Of a DNA stretch of 64,000 nucleotides, positions 32,813 to 41,662 are shown piece after piece. Position 1 is the first letter of the stretch. The number at the start of each line of letters is the position of its first letter. The stretch spans positions 27,783 through 91,782 of the forward strand of contig CAMYVQ010000004.1 of NCBI GenBank assembly GCA_947302435.1, written 5' to 3'. The notes below the pieces were generated by a model. That model was not told the DNA's origin. It saw nothing but the letters and a program-made list of their open reading frames with translations, and searched no databases. This DNA comes from an uncultured Prevotella sp. Its GTDB lineage: Bacteria; Bacteroidota; Bacteroidia; Bacteroidales; Bacteroidaceae. Made by a program: the position numbers and the translations under genes.

Positions 32813-34228
32813 TTACTGACCCGTAGCTTGCTTGTATTCCAGAAGTTTGTTCTGATAGTCGGCGAAGGCATCGGTATACTTATCGAGCGACTGCTGGTAG
32901 AGTAGTTGGGCTTCGAGCAGATCACTCATCTTTGAGGTGCCGGCACGATAGTAGTCACGGTTCAAGCGCAGGTTCTCACTGGCCTGTTCGATACTACGTT
33001 TGGCCAGTTGCAACTGCTGGTAAGACTCCTCTACCCCATTCCAGGCATTCTGCATACGGATTTTGAGAAGTTGGGCATTATCCTCTAACTGCTCAACTGC
33101 TTTCCGATGCTCTATCTTGCGGCGCTTGATCACGTGAGAGCCTCCCCACCAGTCGGAAATAGGCACACTGACGGTGGCAAACACCATCCCAAAAGTAGTG
33201 TTGTTGTCCAGCATATTATGATAGTTGTAACCGGCACCCACGGCAACGGACGGCAGGTTCTGACCGACGGCCAGTTTCTTTTGGAGGGTGGCAGCCTCGA
33301 CCTGTTTACCCAATAACTGATACTCAGGCAGAAGTGTCACCCCCAAACCATCCCCGACGGGAGAGGGGAGTGAATAGGCTTGCTGGTTCATATCCGGTAG
33401 CACAATGTCGAAGGAGTAACTATTCCCCTCTCCGCCGTAGGCTTCCCCCTCGCCCTTTGGAGAGGGGGTTAGGGGGTGAGGCTTGGGATCGGGGGTGAGG
33501 CCAGCATATTGTCCCAGCAACAGACGGGCGATGGAAATGCCGTTCTGCAACTTCAGACGCTGGCTCTCAATGTCGTTCTGACGCAATTGCACCTGAAGGA
33601 GGTCGTTGCGCATGGCCAAGCCAGCGCGTACAGCCACATCTACATCCTTGTGGATGTCGGCCAGCAGGGTATCGACAGCCTCGATGGTCTTCATCTTCTC
33701 CTGCAACGAGGCTAACAACCAGAAATATTGCTCGACAGTCTTCTCCACCTCGTTTTCCGACAGCTGCAACTGCAAGCGACTCACGTCCTCACCTACCTTG
33801 GCAAGTTTATTACCGTTGACAATCTGACCGCCAGCAAAGACGGGTTGGGCAGCCATGAGCGAGCCGATAGTGCCATTCTTCATCATCGAGATGCTGATAG
33901 GGTTGGCCAAGGCTGCAAGAGCTTCAACAGGCAGCATCTGTGCCAGACTGGTTCCCAACTCAGAGGAAATCATCTCAGAAGGATTGATGGTGGTCTGCGC
34001 CATGCCTTTGTTGGCATTAAACCACAGTCCCGTGCCACTCACATTGGGAAAATATTTGGTAAACGCCTCCTTGCGCTGCTGGTGAGCGGCCTCGATGTTG
34101 TATTTGGCACTACGGATGGCGATGTTATTGTGGAGGGCCGAGTCCTTGATCTGCTGCAGAGTATATGTTTGTGCTGCGACAAAGTCGCAGCATACTGAAC
34201 ATGCTATGATTGCAAATATCTTCTTCAT
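32813..34228 (-). CDS. TolC-like outer-membrane efflux protein
   Basis: Outer-membrane channel of a tripartite efflux pump (OEP family). A signal peptide (MKKIFAIIACSVCCDFVAAQ) is followed by two OEP repeats with long helices: 'TLQQIKDSALHNNIAIRSAK' in the first, and 'VEESYQQLQLAKRSIEQASE', 'NLRLNRDYYRAGTSKMSDLL' and 'EAQLLYQQSLDKYTDAFADY' in the second. Between the repeats, 'KPHPLTPSPKGEGEAYGGEG' and 'SLPSPVGDGLG' are encoded by an inserted Bacteroidota repeat, which lengthens a loop without breaking the frame. 471 aa. Third gene of the pump operon, starting 2 bp after the RND gene. Confidence 0.92.
   Translation of the reverse strand: MKKIFAIIACSVCCDFVAAQTYTLQQIKDSALHNNIAIRSAKYNIEAAHQQRKEAFTKYFPNVSGTGLWFNANKGMAQTTINPSEMISSELGTSLAQMLPVEALAALANPISISMMKNGTIGSLMAAQPVFAGGQIVNGNKLAKVGEDVSRLQLQLSENEVEKTVEQYFWLLASLQEKMKTIEAVDTLLADIHKDVDVAVRAGLAMRNDLLQVQLRQNDIESQRLKLQNGISIARLLLGQYAGLTPDPKPHPLTPSPKGEGEAYGGEGNSYSFDIVLPDMNQQAYSLPSPVGDGLGVTLLPEYQLLGKQVEAATLQKKLAVGQNLPSVAVGAGYNYHNMLDNNTTFGMVFATVSVPISDWWGGSHVIKRRKIEHRKAVEQLEDNAQLLKIRMQNAWNGVEESYQQLQLAKRSIEQASENLRLNRDYYRAGTSKMSDLLEAQLLYQQSLDKYTDAFADYQNKLLEYKQATGQ
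33349..33480. repeat. G/C-rich palindromic repeat insert within the tolC-like gene
   Basis: CCCCTCGCCCTTTGGAGAGG followed by GGGTTAGGGGGTGAGG at 33445-33480, and a partner half CCCCGACGGGAGAGGGGAG near 33351-33371. Decoded on the minus strand as PHPLTPSPKGEGE, a peptide I recognise as a common translation of a dispersed repeat in this phylum. Confidence 0.7.
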
Positions 34229-34230
34229 AA

Positions 34231-37200
34231 TTATTTAGTACTTACTTTCCAATAAATGACTGGCAACATGGAGACTACCATGATCAGCGAACCGATACCA
34301 CCGGCGAAGATGGTGACACCGACGGGCATCCAGAACGAACTCTGGGCGATGATCATCGGCACCACACCCACGGCTGTCGTGGCCGTAGTGAGGAAGATAG
34401 GCACCATGCGGCGCTTGCCAGCCTCGTAGGCGGCCTGACGGACGGCATTGTTATAGGCATTGCGATCCACCGTCCAGTCACCATGCTCTTCCACATGCTT
34501 CTTAATCAGATTGATGGCATGCTCGAAGATCAAGATCTCGTTACGCATAATCATTCCCATCAGTGTGATGAGTCCGAAGATAGAGGTCAGACCCAAGGCA
34601 CGATCCATCAGTCCGAGGCCAATCAGCGCACCAGGAATCATCAGGGCAAGTGCCACCATACAAACGATGGTAACGCCATACTTCTTGAAGTTGAACAACA
34701 GGAAGAAAAACACAATGAACTCCGCAATGGCTATTCCACCAAAGATCTGTGGCAAAGCCTCGTTGCCGTATTCTATCTCACCGCCAACCTCAGTGCGAAC
34801 ACCCTGAGGCAGCTCTATCTCCTCCTGCATCACACGTGCTATCTCTTTCTCAACAGGGGCCGTAAACACGCCCTGCGCAAACTGTGCCGTCACGGTGATG
34901 CAGCGCTCGCCGCCACGATGCATGATGCGGCTCTCGCTCCACTTGGGCTGTACTTTTGCAATTTGTCGCAGTGGAACAGTGGTGTTGCCACCCGATACCA
35001 TCGACGCTGGCGATGCGATGCCAAGATTGGCGACATCAGAGAAGGTCATATCGGCATCGTCCTTAACTACAATTGGTAATTCGTAATGACCCTCCCACAC
35101 CTGTCCTACACGCAGGTCGCCCGATGTGGCACTGAGGGCCAACTGGGCAGTGGTACGGGTGACACCTAACTGCGCTGAGGTTACAGGGTCGAGTTCGACA
35201 TTGATGATGGGATAAGGCAGGAAATAGTCGGTATGCACCCACTCCAACTCCGGCATCTGGCGCATACGCTCCATCAACCGCTCGGCCACCACGTGCAGCG
35301 AGTCGAGGTTGTCGCCATAGAAACGGTATTCCAATTCGTTCACCTCCAAATAGTCCAGACGTTTGAACTTCACGTAGGCATTGGGGAACGCCTCGCTCAA
35401 CTGTGGCTGATACTGTGCCAATAGGTCGACCGTGGCCTTGTCGCTCTTGGTATTGACGATGAACTGCGCATAGTTGGCACCAGCCATCTGGGGGGCGTAG
35501 GCATCCATGAATCGTGGCGACGAACAGCCAATAAAGCCTGTGATACTCGTGATGCGTTCGTCCTTTTCGAGAATGTGGCTGACAGAATCAGCCACCACAG
35601 TGGTTTCTGCCAATCCCTTGCCCTCGGGCAGGAATACCTCAACAGCAAACTGGTCACGGTCAGCGTATGGGAACAGGCGAATCTTCAGCGTGGGAGCTAT
35701 CAGACACGACAACAGAATGACAACGATGCCGCCACCGATGGTCATCCATGGGTGGGCAAATGTCCAATCCAGAACGCGGTCGTAGGTTTTCTGCACCCAT
35801 TGGGTAATTTTATTACCATCTGTGCTCACCTGACCAAGTTTGATGATGCGTGTTTCGAGGAACGGGATCACCGTCACCGCCAGCACTAACGATACCATGA
35901 GGTTGATGGTAATCGTGACAGGGAAATCCTCTAAACAGTCATGGAACACACCCTTCATCGTAATGAGGAACGGATAAAAGATGGCACAGATACAGATGGT
36001 GGCCAACAGCATCGGCATGAAGTACTGGCGCGCCGACTCAATGGCGGCATCGTATGGCTTAAAGCCTTTACCCAAATATTCCAGATAGCCGTCAATCACG
36101 ACAATCGAATTATCTACAATCATTCCTAACACCACAATGAGTGCTGCCAATGTCACGATGTTCAGTTCGATACCCATAACATACATCACTGCCACACTGA
36201 CGAATGTGCTCAGTGGAATCGTAATGGCCGCCACAATGGCCGAGCGCAATGGGAAAAGTACCATCATCACCAGAATGATGATCAGCATCGATATCAACAA
36301 GTCGCGCAGGAAATCGCTGATGCTCATGCTCACCACCTTGGGCTTATCGGCAATACGGGTGATTTTCACATCCTCGGGCAATTCCGATGCACGGAACTCA
36401 TCAAGTACCCGCTCCACCTCCTTGCCGTACTGGATAACGTTATTGCCGGGTGTCATCTCCATCGACAGCAACATACATGGGTGGCCATTCTGCTCGATAT
36501 GACTCGAATGAGGTTCATATTCCCGCACCACACGGGCCACATCGCGGACACGGGCCACCTTACCCGTCACAGGGTCGGAGAAAATGATCTGGTTGGCAAT
36601 CTCCTCTTCGCTATTCTCCTGAGCCTCCACGTGGATAGGAATCTGCTGGTCGTCGTCGCTGATGGAACCACTCATCGTGGTGATGCCTTGTGCCTGTAGG
36701 CGTGAAAAGAGCATCTGCTGACCAATGCCGTAGGCCTGCAGGCGCTGACGGTCTATATAGAGCGATATCTGCTCTTTCTGCTCACCGAACAGCTTGACAT
36801 TCGCTACCGACGGGATGCGGCGCAAGCGGTCTGAGAGGTCGTCGCTGTACTGCTTCAGTTCGCGATAGCTGCGCAGGTCGCTCTCGATGGCAATCAATAG
36901 CGCCGAGGTATTACCAAAGTCATCGTTCACCACGATGGCCAGCACACCATTCGGCAACTGCGCCTTAAAGCCGTTCAGACCGTGCTTGATCTTCGACCAC
37001 ACCTCGTCCTTGTTGTTCACATCGTCGTTCAGCTTCACCATCACGATACACATACCGTTCTGCGACTGCGTAGTGGTCTTCAAACGGTTCACCTCGCCGT
37101 ATGTAAAGAGGTAACGTTCCAACGGACGAGCCACCTGCTGCTCCACCTCCTCGGTAGTGGCACCAGGATAAACGGCCACCACCACACCCTGACGGATAGT

Positions 37201-37332
37201 GGCATGGGGAAATTCGTCCTTCGGCATGATGTACATGCCATAGATGCCCATCACAAACAGGATGCCTACAATGAGCAATGATATCGAGTAATGCTCCAAT
37301 GGCCATCGGAGCCAGCCCATTTTATTTCCCAT
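34231..37332 (-). CDS. RND family efflux transporter permease
   Basis: Proton-driven inner-membrane pump of the AcrB/MexB superfamily. 1033 aa with 12 predicted helices and two large periplasmic loops. N-terminal 'SISLLIVGILFVMGIYGMYI' (TM1) is followed by 'MPKDEFPHATIRQGVVVAVYPGAT'. TM4 carries 'LGMIVDNSIVVIDGYLEYLG', where AcrB has the paired proton-relay Asp residues; here one Asp is seen. TM10-12 include 'TLMGMIMRNEILIFEHAINL' and 'FLTTATTAVGVVPMI'. Substrate unknown; the single Asp and the missing classical VVDD motif argue for a branch away from HAE1 pumps. It follows the fusion-protein gene after 30 bp of tandem AT-rich repeats. Confidence 0.93.
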   Translation of the reverse strand: MGNKMGWLRWPLEHYSISLLIVGILFVMGIYGMYIMPKDEFPHATIRQGVVVAVYPGATTEEVEQQVARPLERYLFTYGEVNRLKTTTQSQNGMCIVMVKLNDDVNNKDEVWSKIKHGLNGFKAQLPNGVLAIVVNDDFGNTSALLIAIESDLRSYRELKQYSDDLSDRLRRIPSVANVKLFGEQKEQISLYIDRQRLQAYGIGQQMLFSRLQAQGITTMSGSISDDDQQIPIHVEAQENSEEEIANQIIFSDPVTGKVARVRDVARVVREYEPHSSHIEQNGHPCMLLSMEMTPGNNVIQYGKEVERVLDEFRASELPEDVKITRIADKPKVVSMSISDFLRDLLISMLIIILVMMVLFPLRSAIVAAITIPLSTFVSVAVMYVMGIELNIVTLAALIVVLGMIVDNSIVVIDGYLEYLGKGFKPYDAAIESARQYFMPMLLATICICAIFYPFLITMKGVFHDCLEDFPVTITINLMVSLVLAVTVIPFLETRIIKLGQVSTDGNKITQWVQKTYDRVLDWTFAHPWMTIGGGIVVILLSCLIAPTLKIRLFPYADRDQFAVEVFLPEGKGLAETTVVADSVSHILEKDERITSITGFIGCSSPRFMDAYAPQMAGANYAQFIVNTKSDKATVDLLAQYQPQLSEAFPNAYVKFKRLDYLEVNELEYRFYGDNLDSLHVVAERLMERMRQMPELEWVHTDYFLPYPIINVELDPVTSAQLGVTRTTAQLALSATSGDLRVGQVWEGHYELPIVVKDDADMTFSDVANLGIASPASMVSGGNTTVPLRQIAKVQPKWSESRIMHRGGERCITVTAQFAQGVFTAPVEKEIARVMQEEIELPQGVRTEVGGEIEYGNEALPQIFGGIAIAEFIVFFFLLFNFKKYGVTIVCMVALALMIPGALIGLGLMDRALGLTSIFGLITLMGMIMRNEILIFEHAINLIKKHVEEHGDWTVDRNAYNNAVRQAAYEAGKRRMVPIFLTTATTAVGVVPMIIAQSSFWMPVGVTIFAGGIGSLIMVVSMLPVIYWKVSTK

Positions 37333-37362
37333 AACTATGAACTATGAATTATGAACTATGAA
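37331..37362. repeat. AT-rich tandem repeat at the fusion-protein/RND junction
   Basis: CATAACTATGAACTATGAAT and the next bases are overlapping copies of a 10-mer (AACTATGA.). Similar repeats of other sequence lie at the SusCD and fasciclin junctions (41627-41662, 46695-46753, 51057-51091). Confidence 0.7.
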
Positions 37363-38514
37363 CTAGAAAATCACCTTCGTTCCTTCGCTCAGTTTCTGAT
37401 AACCTTCTGTGACAATACGGTCACCGATGGTCAGACCGTCAATGACGTTAATATAATTGCCCTGTGTCTGACCGATCGTCACAGTTGTGCGATGAGCCGT
37501 GCTGTCCTTGCCCACAGTCCACACAAACAGACTGCCGTCAGCCGGACGACTGGTGCTCACCGTCGGACGACTGGTACTCACCGTCGGACGACTGCTGCTC
37601 ACCGTCGGACGACTGGTACTCACCGTCGGACGACTGGTGCTCACCGTCGTCTTCTGTACGGCAGTCACAGGAACCAAGAGTCGTCCCGTATGTTGCGACT
37701 GTGTCGCAACAAACTGAACTGATGCCACCATCCCCGGCAGCAGCTTACGATCGCCGTTTGCCACATTAATTCTTATATCATACGTATGCGTGAGGGCATC
37801 GGCCTGCACCCCCTTCTCAATCCGGCCTCCCTGATAACGGCCATTGATGGCCTCTACCAGAACAGTCGTTGGGGTACTGGCATTGACAGCTCCGATCTCC
37901 GCCTCGGGAACTGCCACTTTCACCTTTACTGTCGAGATGTCAAGGATATTCACAACAGCCTGCGACGGTAAAGCTGTCTCACCTGCACCAATCAGTTTCT
38001 TGCCTATGACACCACTGACAGGAGCTAACAGCCGACAGTCGGCCAGGTTCTTTCGAGCCACCTCCAATTGCGACTTGGCCTGAGCCACCTTGCTCTGTAT
38101 TTCCACCCACTGAACCTCGGGCAACGACCCATTGTCGTGCAACATCTTGTATCGCTCCAAGGCATCGTTGGCCTGTGTCATCTGCGCCTCGGCACCGCTC
38201 AGTAAGTTGCGGGCCTGCATGTCGTCCATCTCCGCAATCAGTTGGCCTTTGCTTACGACCTGGCCTTCGTTCACCAGCACGCTTTTTACCACGCCCATGC
38301 CAGTAAAACTCACTGCGGTAGCCTCGCGTTCTTCCACAATGCCCACATACGTCTGGGCATTATCCACCATACCAGGCGACACCACCTGTGTTTTCACTCT
38401 CGTAGGAGCCGTCACGTACTGCTCCTTCTTGTCTCCATCGCTCGGCTTTGCCGCTTGCTTTTGGCAAGAACCCAGCAATATGACTGACAACAGTATCAAT
38501 AATTCCTTTTTCAT
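37363..38514 (-). CDS. Membrane-fusion protein of an RND efflux pump (HlyD/AcrA-like lipoprotein)
   Basis: Periplasmic adaptor linking the RND pump to the outer-membrane channel. Lipoprotein signal MKKELLILLSVILLGSCQKQ (lipobox LGSC), then a lipoyl/barrel-sandwich half 'AVSFTGMGVVKSVLVNEGQV', an alpha hairpin, the second half 'LLAPVSGVIGKKLIGAGETA', and a beta-barrel domain. In the last domain five 21-bp tandem repeats encode RPTVSTS units before 'ADGSLFVWTVGKDSTAHRTT'. I use the ATG at 38514; the longer track ORF overlaps the promoter. First gene of the pump operon, divergent from the AraC regulator, which may control it. Confidence 0.9.
   Translation of the reverse strand: MKKELLILLSVILLGSCQKQAAKPSDGDKKEQYVTAPTRVKTQVVSPGMVDNAQTYVGIVEEREATAVSFTGMGVVKSVLVNEGQVVSKGQLIAEMDDMQARNLLSGAEAQMTQANDALERYKMLHDNGSLPEVQWVEIQSKVAQAKSQLEVARKNLADCRLLAPVSGVIGKKLIGAGETALPSQAVVNILDISTVKVKVAVPEAEIGAVNASTPTTVLVEAINGRYQGGRIEKGVQADALTHTYDIRINVANGDRKLLPGMVASVQFVATQSQHTGRLLVPVTAVQKTTVSTSRPTVSTSRPTVSSSRPTVSTSRPTVSTSRPADGSLFVWTVGKDSTAHRTTVTIGQTQGNYINVIDGLTIGDRIVTEGYQKLSEGTKVIF
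37543..37647. repeat. Five 21-bp tandem repeats in the fusion-protein gene
   Basis: Unit CGGACGACTGGTGCTCACCG plus T; five units with one or two differences. Encodes (RPTVSTS/RPTVSSS)n on the minus strand, a Ser/Thr/Pro linker that can change length in steps of 7 residues. Confidence 0.92.
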
Positions 38515-38538
38515 GACTAAACATCTTGTTTTGGGTTG

Positions 38539-38546
38539 CAAAATTA
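38539..38546 (-). promoter_or_regulatory. Promoter -7 element of the efflux operon
   Basis: TAATTTTG on the minus strand, 25 bp upstream of the fusion-protein ATG; no consensus -33 seen. Confidence 0.5.
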
Positions 38547-38665
38547 ATCCATAATCGACTATCATTCATGTTTGATTTCACTTTATATATTATCTATTCG
38601 GCATCGAGACGGCAAAACAAACAAAATTGACTCCAAATAAAACATGGGATATGGGGAATTATCAG

Positions 38666-38673
38666 TAAATTTG
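38666..38673 (+). promoter_or_regulatory. Promoter -7 element of the AraC-type gene
   Basis: TAAATTTG ends only 4 bp before the ATG at 38678, so the mRNA would be leaderless or nearly so if this is the real promoter. Confidence 0.5.
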
Positions 38674-38677
38674 CAGC

Positions 38678-39589
38678 ATGAAACAGCATGAAGAAGTAAC
38701 ATTTCAGACATTAGCCAACAATGAGGACATTCAGATTGGCTATTCCGATAACGACATTGTGGTCGTTGACAGTATTCAGCAATTTACCGAGGTCAATACC
38801 GCCCACGTGGCCATGAATGCTGTCATCATCTGCACCAACGGCAAGGTACAGGCCCAGATGAATGGCATACAAATGGAACTGCACAAGAACCAGGTGGCCA
38901 TCGTACCCCAGAACGTGACGGTGACCGATGTGATGGTCAGCCCCGACTTCGACCTGAAAGGCCTGTTCCTTACCAACCGCATCCTACGTAGTTTCCTGCG
39001 TGAGAAAATCAGCATCTGGAACGACATGATGTATATCCATCGCCAGCATATCGTGACGATGGCCGAAGACGAAATCGTATTCTATACCCACTTCTACGAC
39101 ATGCTGACACTGACCATCGCTAAGGGAAAGGGCAATCCCCTACATACCGATATCGTACAGTCGTTGCTGCGGTCGGCAGTGCTTGGCCTATGTGGCACCA
39201 TGCAACAAATGCTGTCGACAACGGACAACCAACTTTCAACTCCGAACGCCCAACAGTCAACCGGCAAAAGCCATTTCCAGTGTTTTCTTGACCTGCTGCA
39301 TTCTACTGGAGTCAAGCATCGCACGGTGGAAGCTTATGCCAACGAACTCTGCATCTCGCCTAAATATCTTACCGTTATCTGCAAGAAGAATTCAGGTAAG
39401 ACGGCCAACGAATGGATTACGGAACATGTATTAGAGGACATCCGCTACTATCTGAAGCAGACCGACCTTAGCATCAAACAAATTTGCAACCAGTTAGGCT
39501 TCCCCAACCCATCGTTCTTCGGCAAGTATGTAAAGGACCACTTCGGCATGACTCCCATAGCGTTCAGAAACAGCAAAATTCGTGTTTAG
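38678..39589 (+). CDS. AraC family transcriptional regulator
   Basis: Transcription factor with an N-terminal cupin-like effector domain ('AVIICTNGKVQAQMNGIQME', 'VAIVPQNVTVTDVMVSPDF') and a C-terminal AraC double helix-turn-helix ('VEAYANELCISPKYLTVICKK', 'SIKQICNQLGFPNPSFFGKYVKDHFGMTPIAFR'). The two parts are joined by a low-complexity linker (TTDNQLSTPNAQQSTG) whose DNA resembles the CAACTTTCAACT-type dispersed repeats. 303 aa. Divergent from the efflux operon, which suggests local control, though effector and targets are unknown. Confidence 0.92.
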   Translation: MKQHEEVTFQTLANNEDIQIGYSDNDIVVVDSIQQFTEVNTAHVAMNAVIICTNGKVQAQMNGIQMELHKNQVAIVPQNVTVTDVMVSPDFDLKGLFLTNRILRSFLREKISIWNDMMYIHRQHIVTMAEDEIVFYTHFYDMLTLTIAKGKGNPLHTDIVQSLLRSAVLGLCGTMQQMLSTTDNQLSTPNAQQSTGKSHFQCFLDLLHSTGVKHRTVEAYANELCISPKYLTVICKKNSGKTANEWITEHVLEDIRYYLKQTDLSIKQICNQLGFPNPSFFGKYVKDHFGMTPIAFRNSKIRV

Positions 39590-39599
39590 CGGACAAACG

Positions 39600-39715
39600 A
39601 TATTGAATGATGTCGTCGTTGGGCTTGAATGATGTTGTCATTCAATATCAATGATGCCGCCATTCAATATCAATGACGGGATCATTGATATTGAATGGCG
39701 GCACAAAAGAACATC
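39600..39715. repeat. Cluster of ~22-nt palindromic motifs between araC-type gene and susD-like gene
   Basis: Five units of the form TTGAATGATGnnGTCATTCAATA, e.g. TTGAATGATGTTGTCATTCA, TCAATGATGCCGCCATTCAA and TCAATGACGGGATCATTGAT, with a period near 22 nt. They lie between two converging genes and could fold as stacked hairpins or act as protein sites or a terminator. Confidence 0.75.
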
Positions 39716-39731
39716 AATGGTGGAAAGGGGC

Positions 39732-41627
39732 TTAGAAACCGATCTTTCCGTTCCAGTTGAGATACCAGTTAGTGCGGTCGCTCAGATCCTTTTTCAGCTC
39801 ACCCTGCACCTCGGCACGCTTGGCCTCGCCGCGACGGGCGGTGATGAGCTTCACCATGGCGGCACCGGGATTGGACTGACGCATGGCGTAGCGCATCAGG
39901 TCGTAGAAACGGGTGCCCTCGAAAGCGAACTCCAGTGCGCTCTCGTTCAGGATCAGACTGTCGACGAAAGCCTGCTGCTCGGCAATGGGCACGGCCACAT
40001 TCTTGGTGGGGTCAGCCGGGTTAGGCACCGAGTCGACGAGCTGATAGTAGGCGTTCATCGGGGTGTAGCCCGAACCGCGCGAGTGCATACCCATCGTATT
40101 GGCAGCATCGGTGGCGGTACCGGTCATGTGCTTGTCGGTGAACAGGCGATAGCTGGCAGGGAACTTCATGTTCAGGTTGACCATCTTCAGCGAGTCTTCC
40201 TTGCTGACGGTGGGATAGACATACTTCTCCATCACCTCGTCGTTCAGGCCCGTGGCGAGAATCTGGAATGCCATACGGGGGAAGCCGGCCATGTTGAGGG
40301 CCTCGGCCATGCGCAGATAGACCATCTGACGGCGCAGGACATGGATGTTGCGGCTCTGATACTTGAGGATGTACTGGTAGTTGTCGATGCGGCGAGTGTC
40401 GCCGTCGCCATAGGACACATAGACGTTGCCATACTGAGGCCATACCGACGACAGGCGCAGGTCGCCCGAACGATAATCGCTCAGACCTTCGGGAGCGTAG
40501 GTGGCAATGGTGGCATCGCGATTGATATTGCAATACTTCTGGGCAGCCGACAGGTTGATCAATCCCTGCGAGGGAACCAGACTGACCTGATAGCTATTGT
40601 TCAATGTGGAATTGAACAAGTCTCTCAAGGCACTGTAGTTCTTGTCGGAGGGCAGCGAGTCACCCGGAATCACCGTGATCAGCTCGCTCTCACGCTCATA
40701 GGTCTCTTCGTTTCTGGAAGCGAACTGCGACGAGAAGGTATTCACGTTCATGAGGTAGTTGCTGGTTCCGACGGGCCAGTAACTGCGGACCGTACCCGTG
40801 GGATAGGCTGTTTCGCTACCATTGCGGCGGCTGATGTAGTTGTAGTACCACAGGGCAGCCTGACGATACTCTTCCGCGCTCTGCGTGGAGCTGGCCAACC
40901 AAAGGTGGAGGTCGCCTAACAGCACGCTCATGGGGAAGAAGAAGAAACGCGAGTCGAGACTCTGGATCTTACCGTACATCGGGGTGGCCGTCGTGATGTC
41001 GAATGCCTCGCTGACGTAAGTGCCCGTAAGCTTCTGCAAATCGTCGATGAAGTAGCGGCAGATGTCCTCAAGCGTATAACGGGGATGTTCGCCCTCGGCA
41101 TCCTCCTGACTGAGGATCGGCTCGGTGACGAAAGGCACGCTGCCATAGTTGAGTGCCAACTGCAGATAGGTCCAGGCACGGATGCCCTTCACCACACCAT
41201 ACTCACGCATGAAGATATAGTCGTTGCGGCTGTTGCGCAGGGCCGTATCGGCATGGGCGATGTAATAGTTACAGTTGTTGATCACGGCATAGTAGTCGCG
41301 TGGGGCATTGTACTTGTTGTCGTCGCCGACATTGAAGACCGACAGGTCCTTCAGGTCGGCATCGGCGATATTGGTCACGTCGACCAGGTCGCCGCGCACC
41401 TCTCCAAAGAGGATGGTGCGGTCGCCCAAGGCCTGCAGCTTCGACAAGATGCCCGTCACGGAATAGAGCGTATCGACAGCATTGTTGAGATGCTCGCTGC
41501 CTGCATAGATGACGTGGTCGGACTCCTGCTCGAAGAAATCCTCACAGGAAGTGAAGAGAAAAGTGGAGAGAGGAAAGAGGAGGGAGAATACTCCTGCTAC
41601 CACCTTGTTATTTATCTTTGTAATCAT
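39732..41627 (-). CDS. SusD/RagB-like outer-membrane nutrient-binding lipoprotein
   Basis: Surface lipoprotein that lids a SusC-type transporter and binds glycan or peptide. Lipoprotein signal with 'LLFPLSTFLFTSCEDFFEQ' (Cys after LFTS), TPR-like helices ('YYAVINNCNYYIAHADTALR', 'VKGIRAWTYLQLALNYGSVPF') and the family C-terminus 'ALEFAFEGTRFYDLMRYAMR' to 'WYLNWNGKIGF'. I use the ATG at 41627 (MITKINNK); the TTG of the track ORF lies in the AT-rich junction repeat. Follows its SusC partner by 35 bp; last gene of the operon. Confidence 0.92.
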   Translation of the reverse strand: MITKINNKVVAGVFSLLFPLSTFLFTSCEDFFEQESDHVIYAGSEHLNNAVDTLYSVTGILSKLQALGDRTILFGEVRGDLVDVTNIADADLKDLSVFNVGDDNKYNAPRDYYAVINNCNYYIAHADTALRNSRNDYIFMREYGVVKGIRAWTYLQLALNYGSVPFVTEPILSQEDAEGEHPRYTLEDICRYFIDDLQKLTGTYVSEAFDITTATPMYGKIQSLDSRFFFFPMSVLLGDLHLWLASSTQSAEEYRQAALWYYNYISRRNGSETAYPTGTVRSYWPVGTSNYLMNVNTFSSQFASRNEETYERESELITVIPGDSLPSDKNYSALRDLFNSTLNNSYQVSLVPSQGLINLSAAQKYCNINRDATIATYAPEGLSDYRSGDLRLSSVWPQYGNVYVSYGDGDTRRIDNYQYILKYQSRNIHVLRRQMVYLRMAEALNMAGFPRMAFQILATGLNDEVMEKYVYPTVSKEDSLKMVNLNMKFPASYRLFTDKHMTGTATDAANTMGMHSRGSGYTPMNAYYQLVDSVPNPADPTKNVAVPIAEQQAFVDSLILNESALEFAFEGTRFYDLMRYAMRQSNPGAAMVKLITARRGEAKRAEVQGELKKDLSDRTNWYLNWNGKIGF

Positions 41628-41662
41628 AATTTTCAATTTTCAATTTTCAATTTTCAATTCAA
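41627..41662. repeat. AT-rich tandem repeat at the SusC/SusD junction
   Basis: TTTTCAA repeated: AATTTTCAATTTTCAATTTT followed by CAATTCAATT. It fills the gap between the SusC stop and the SusD ATG. Confidence 0.8.
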
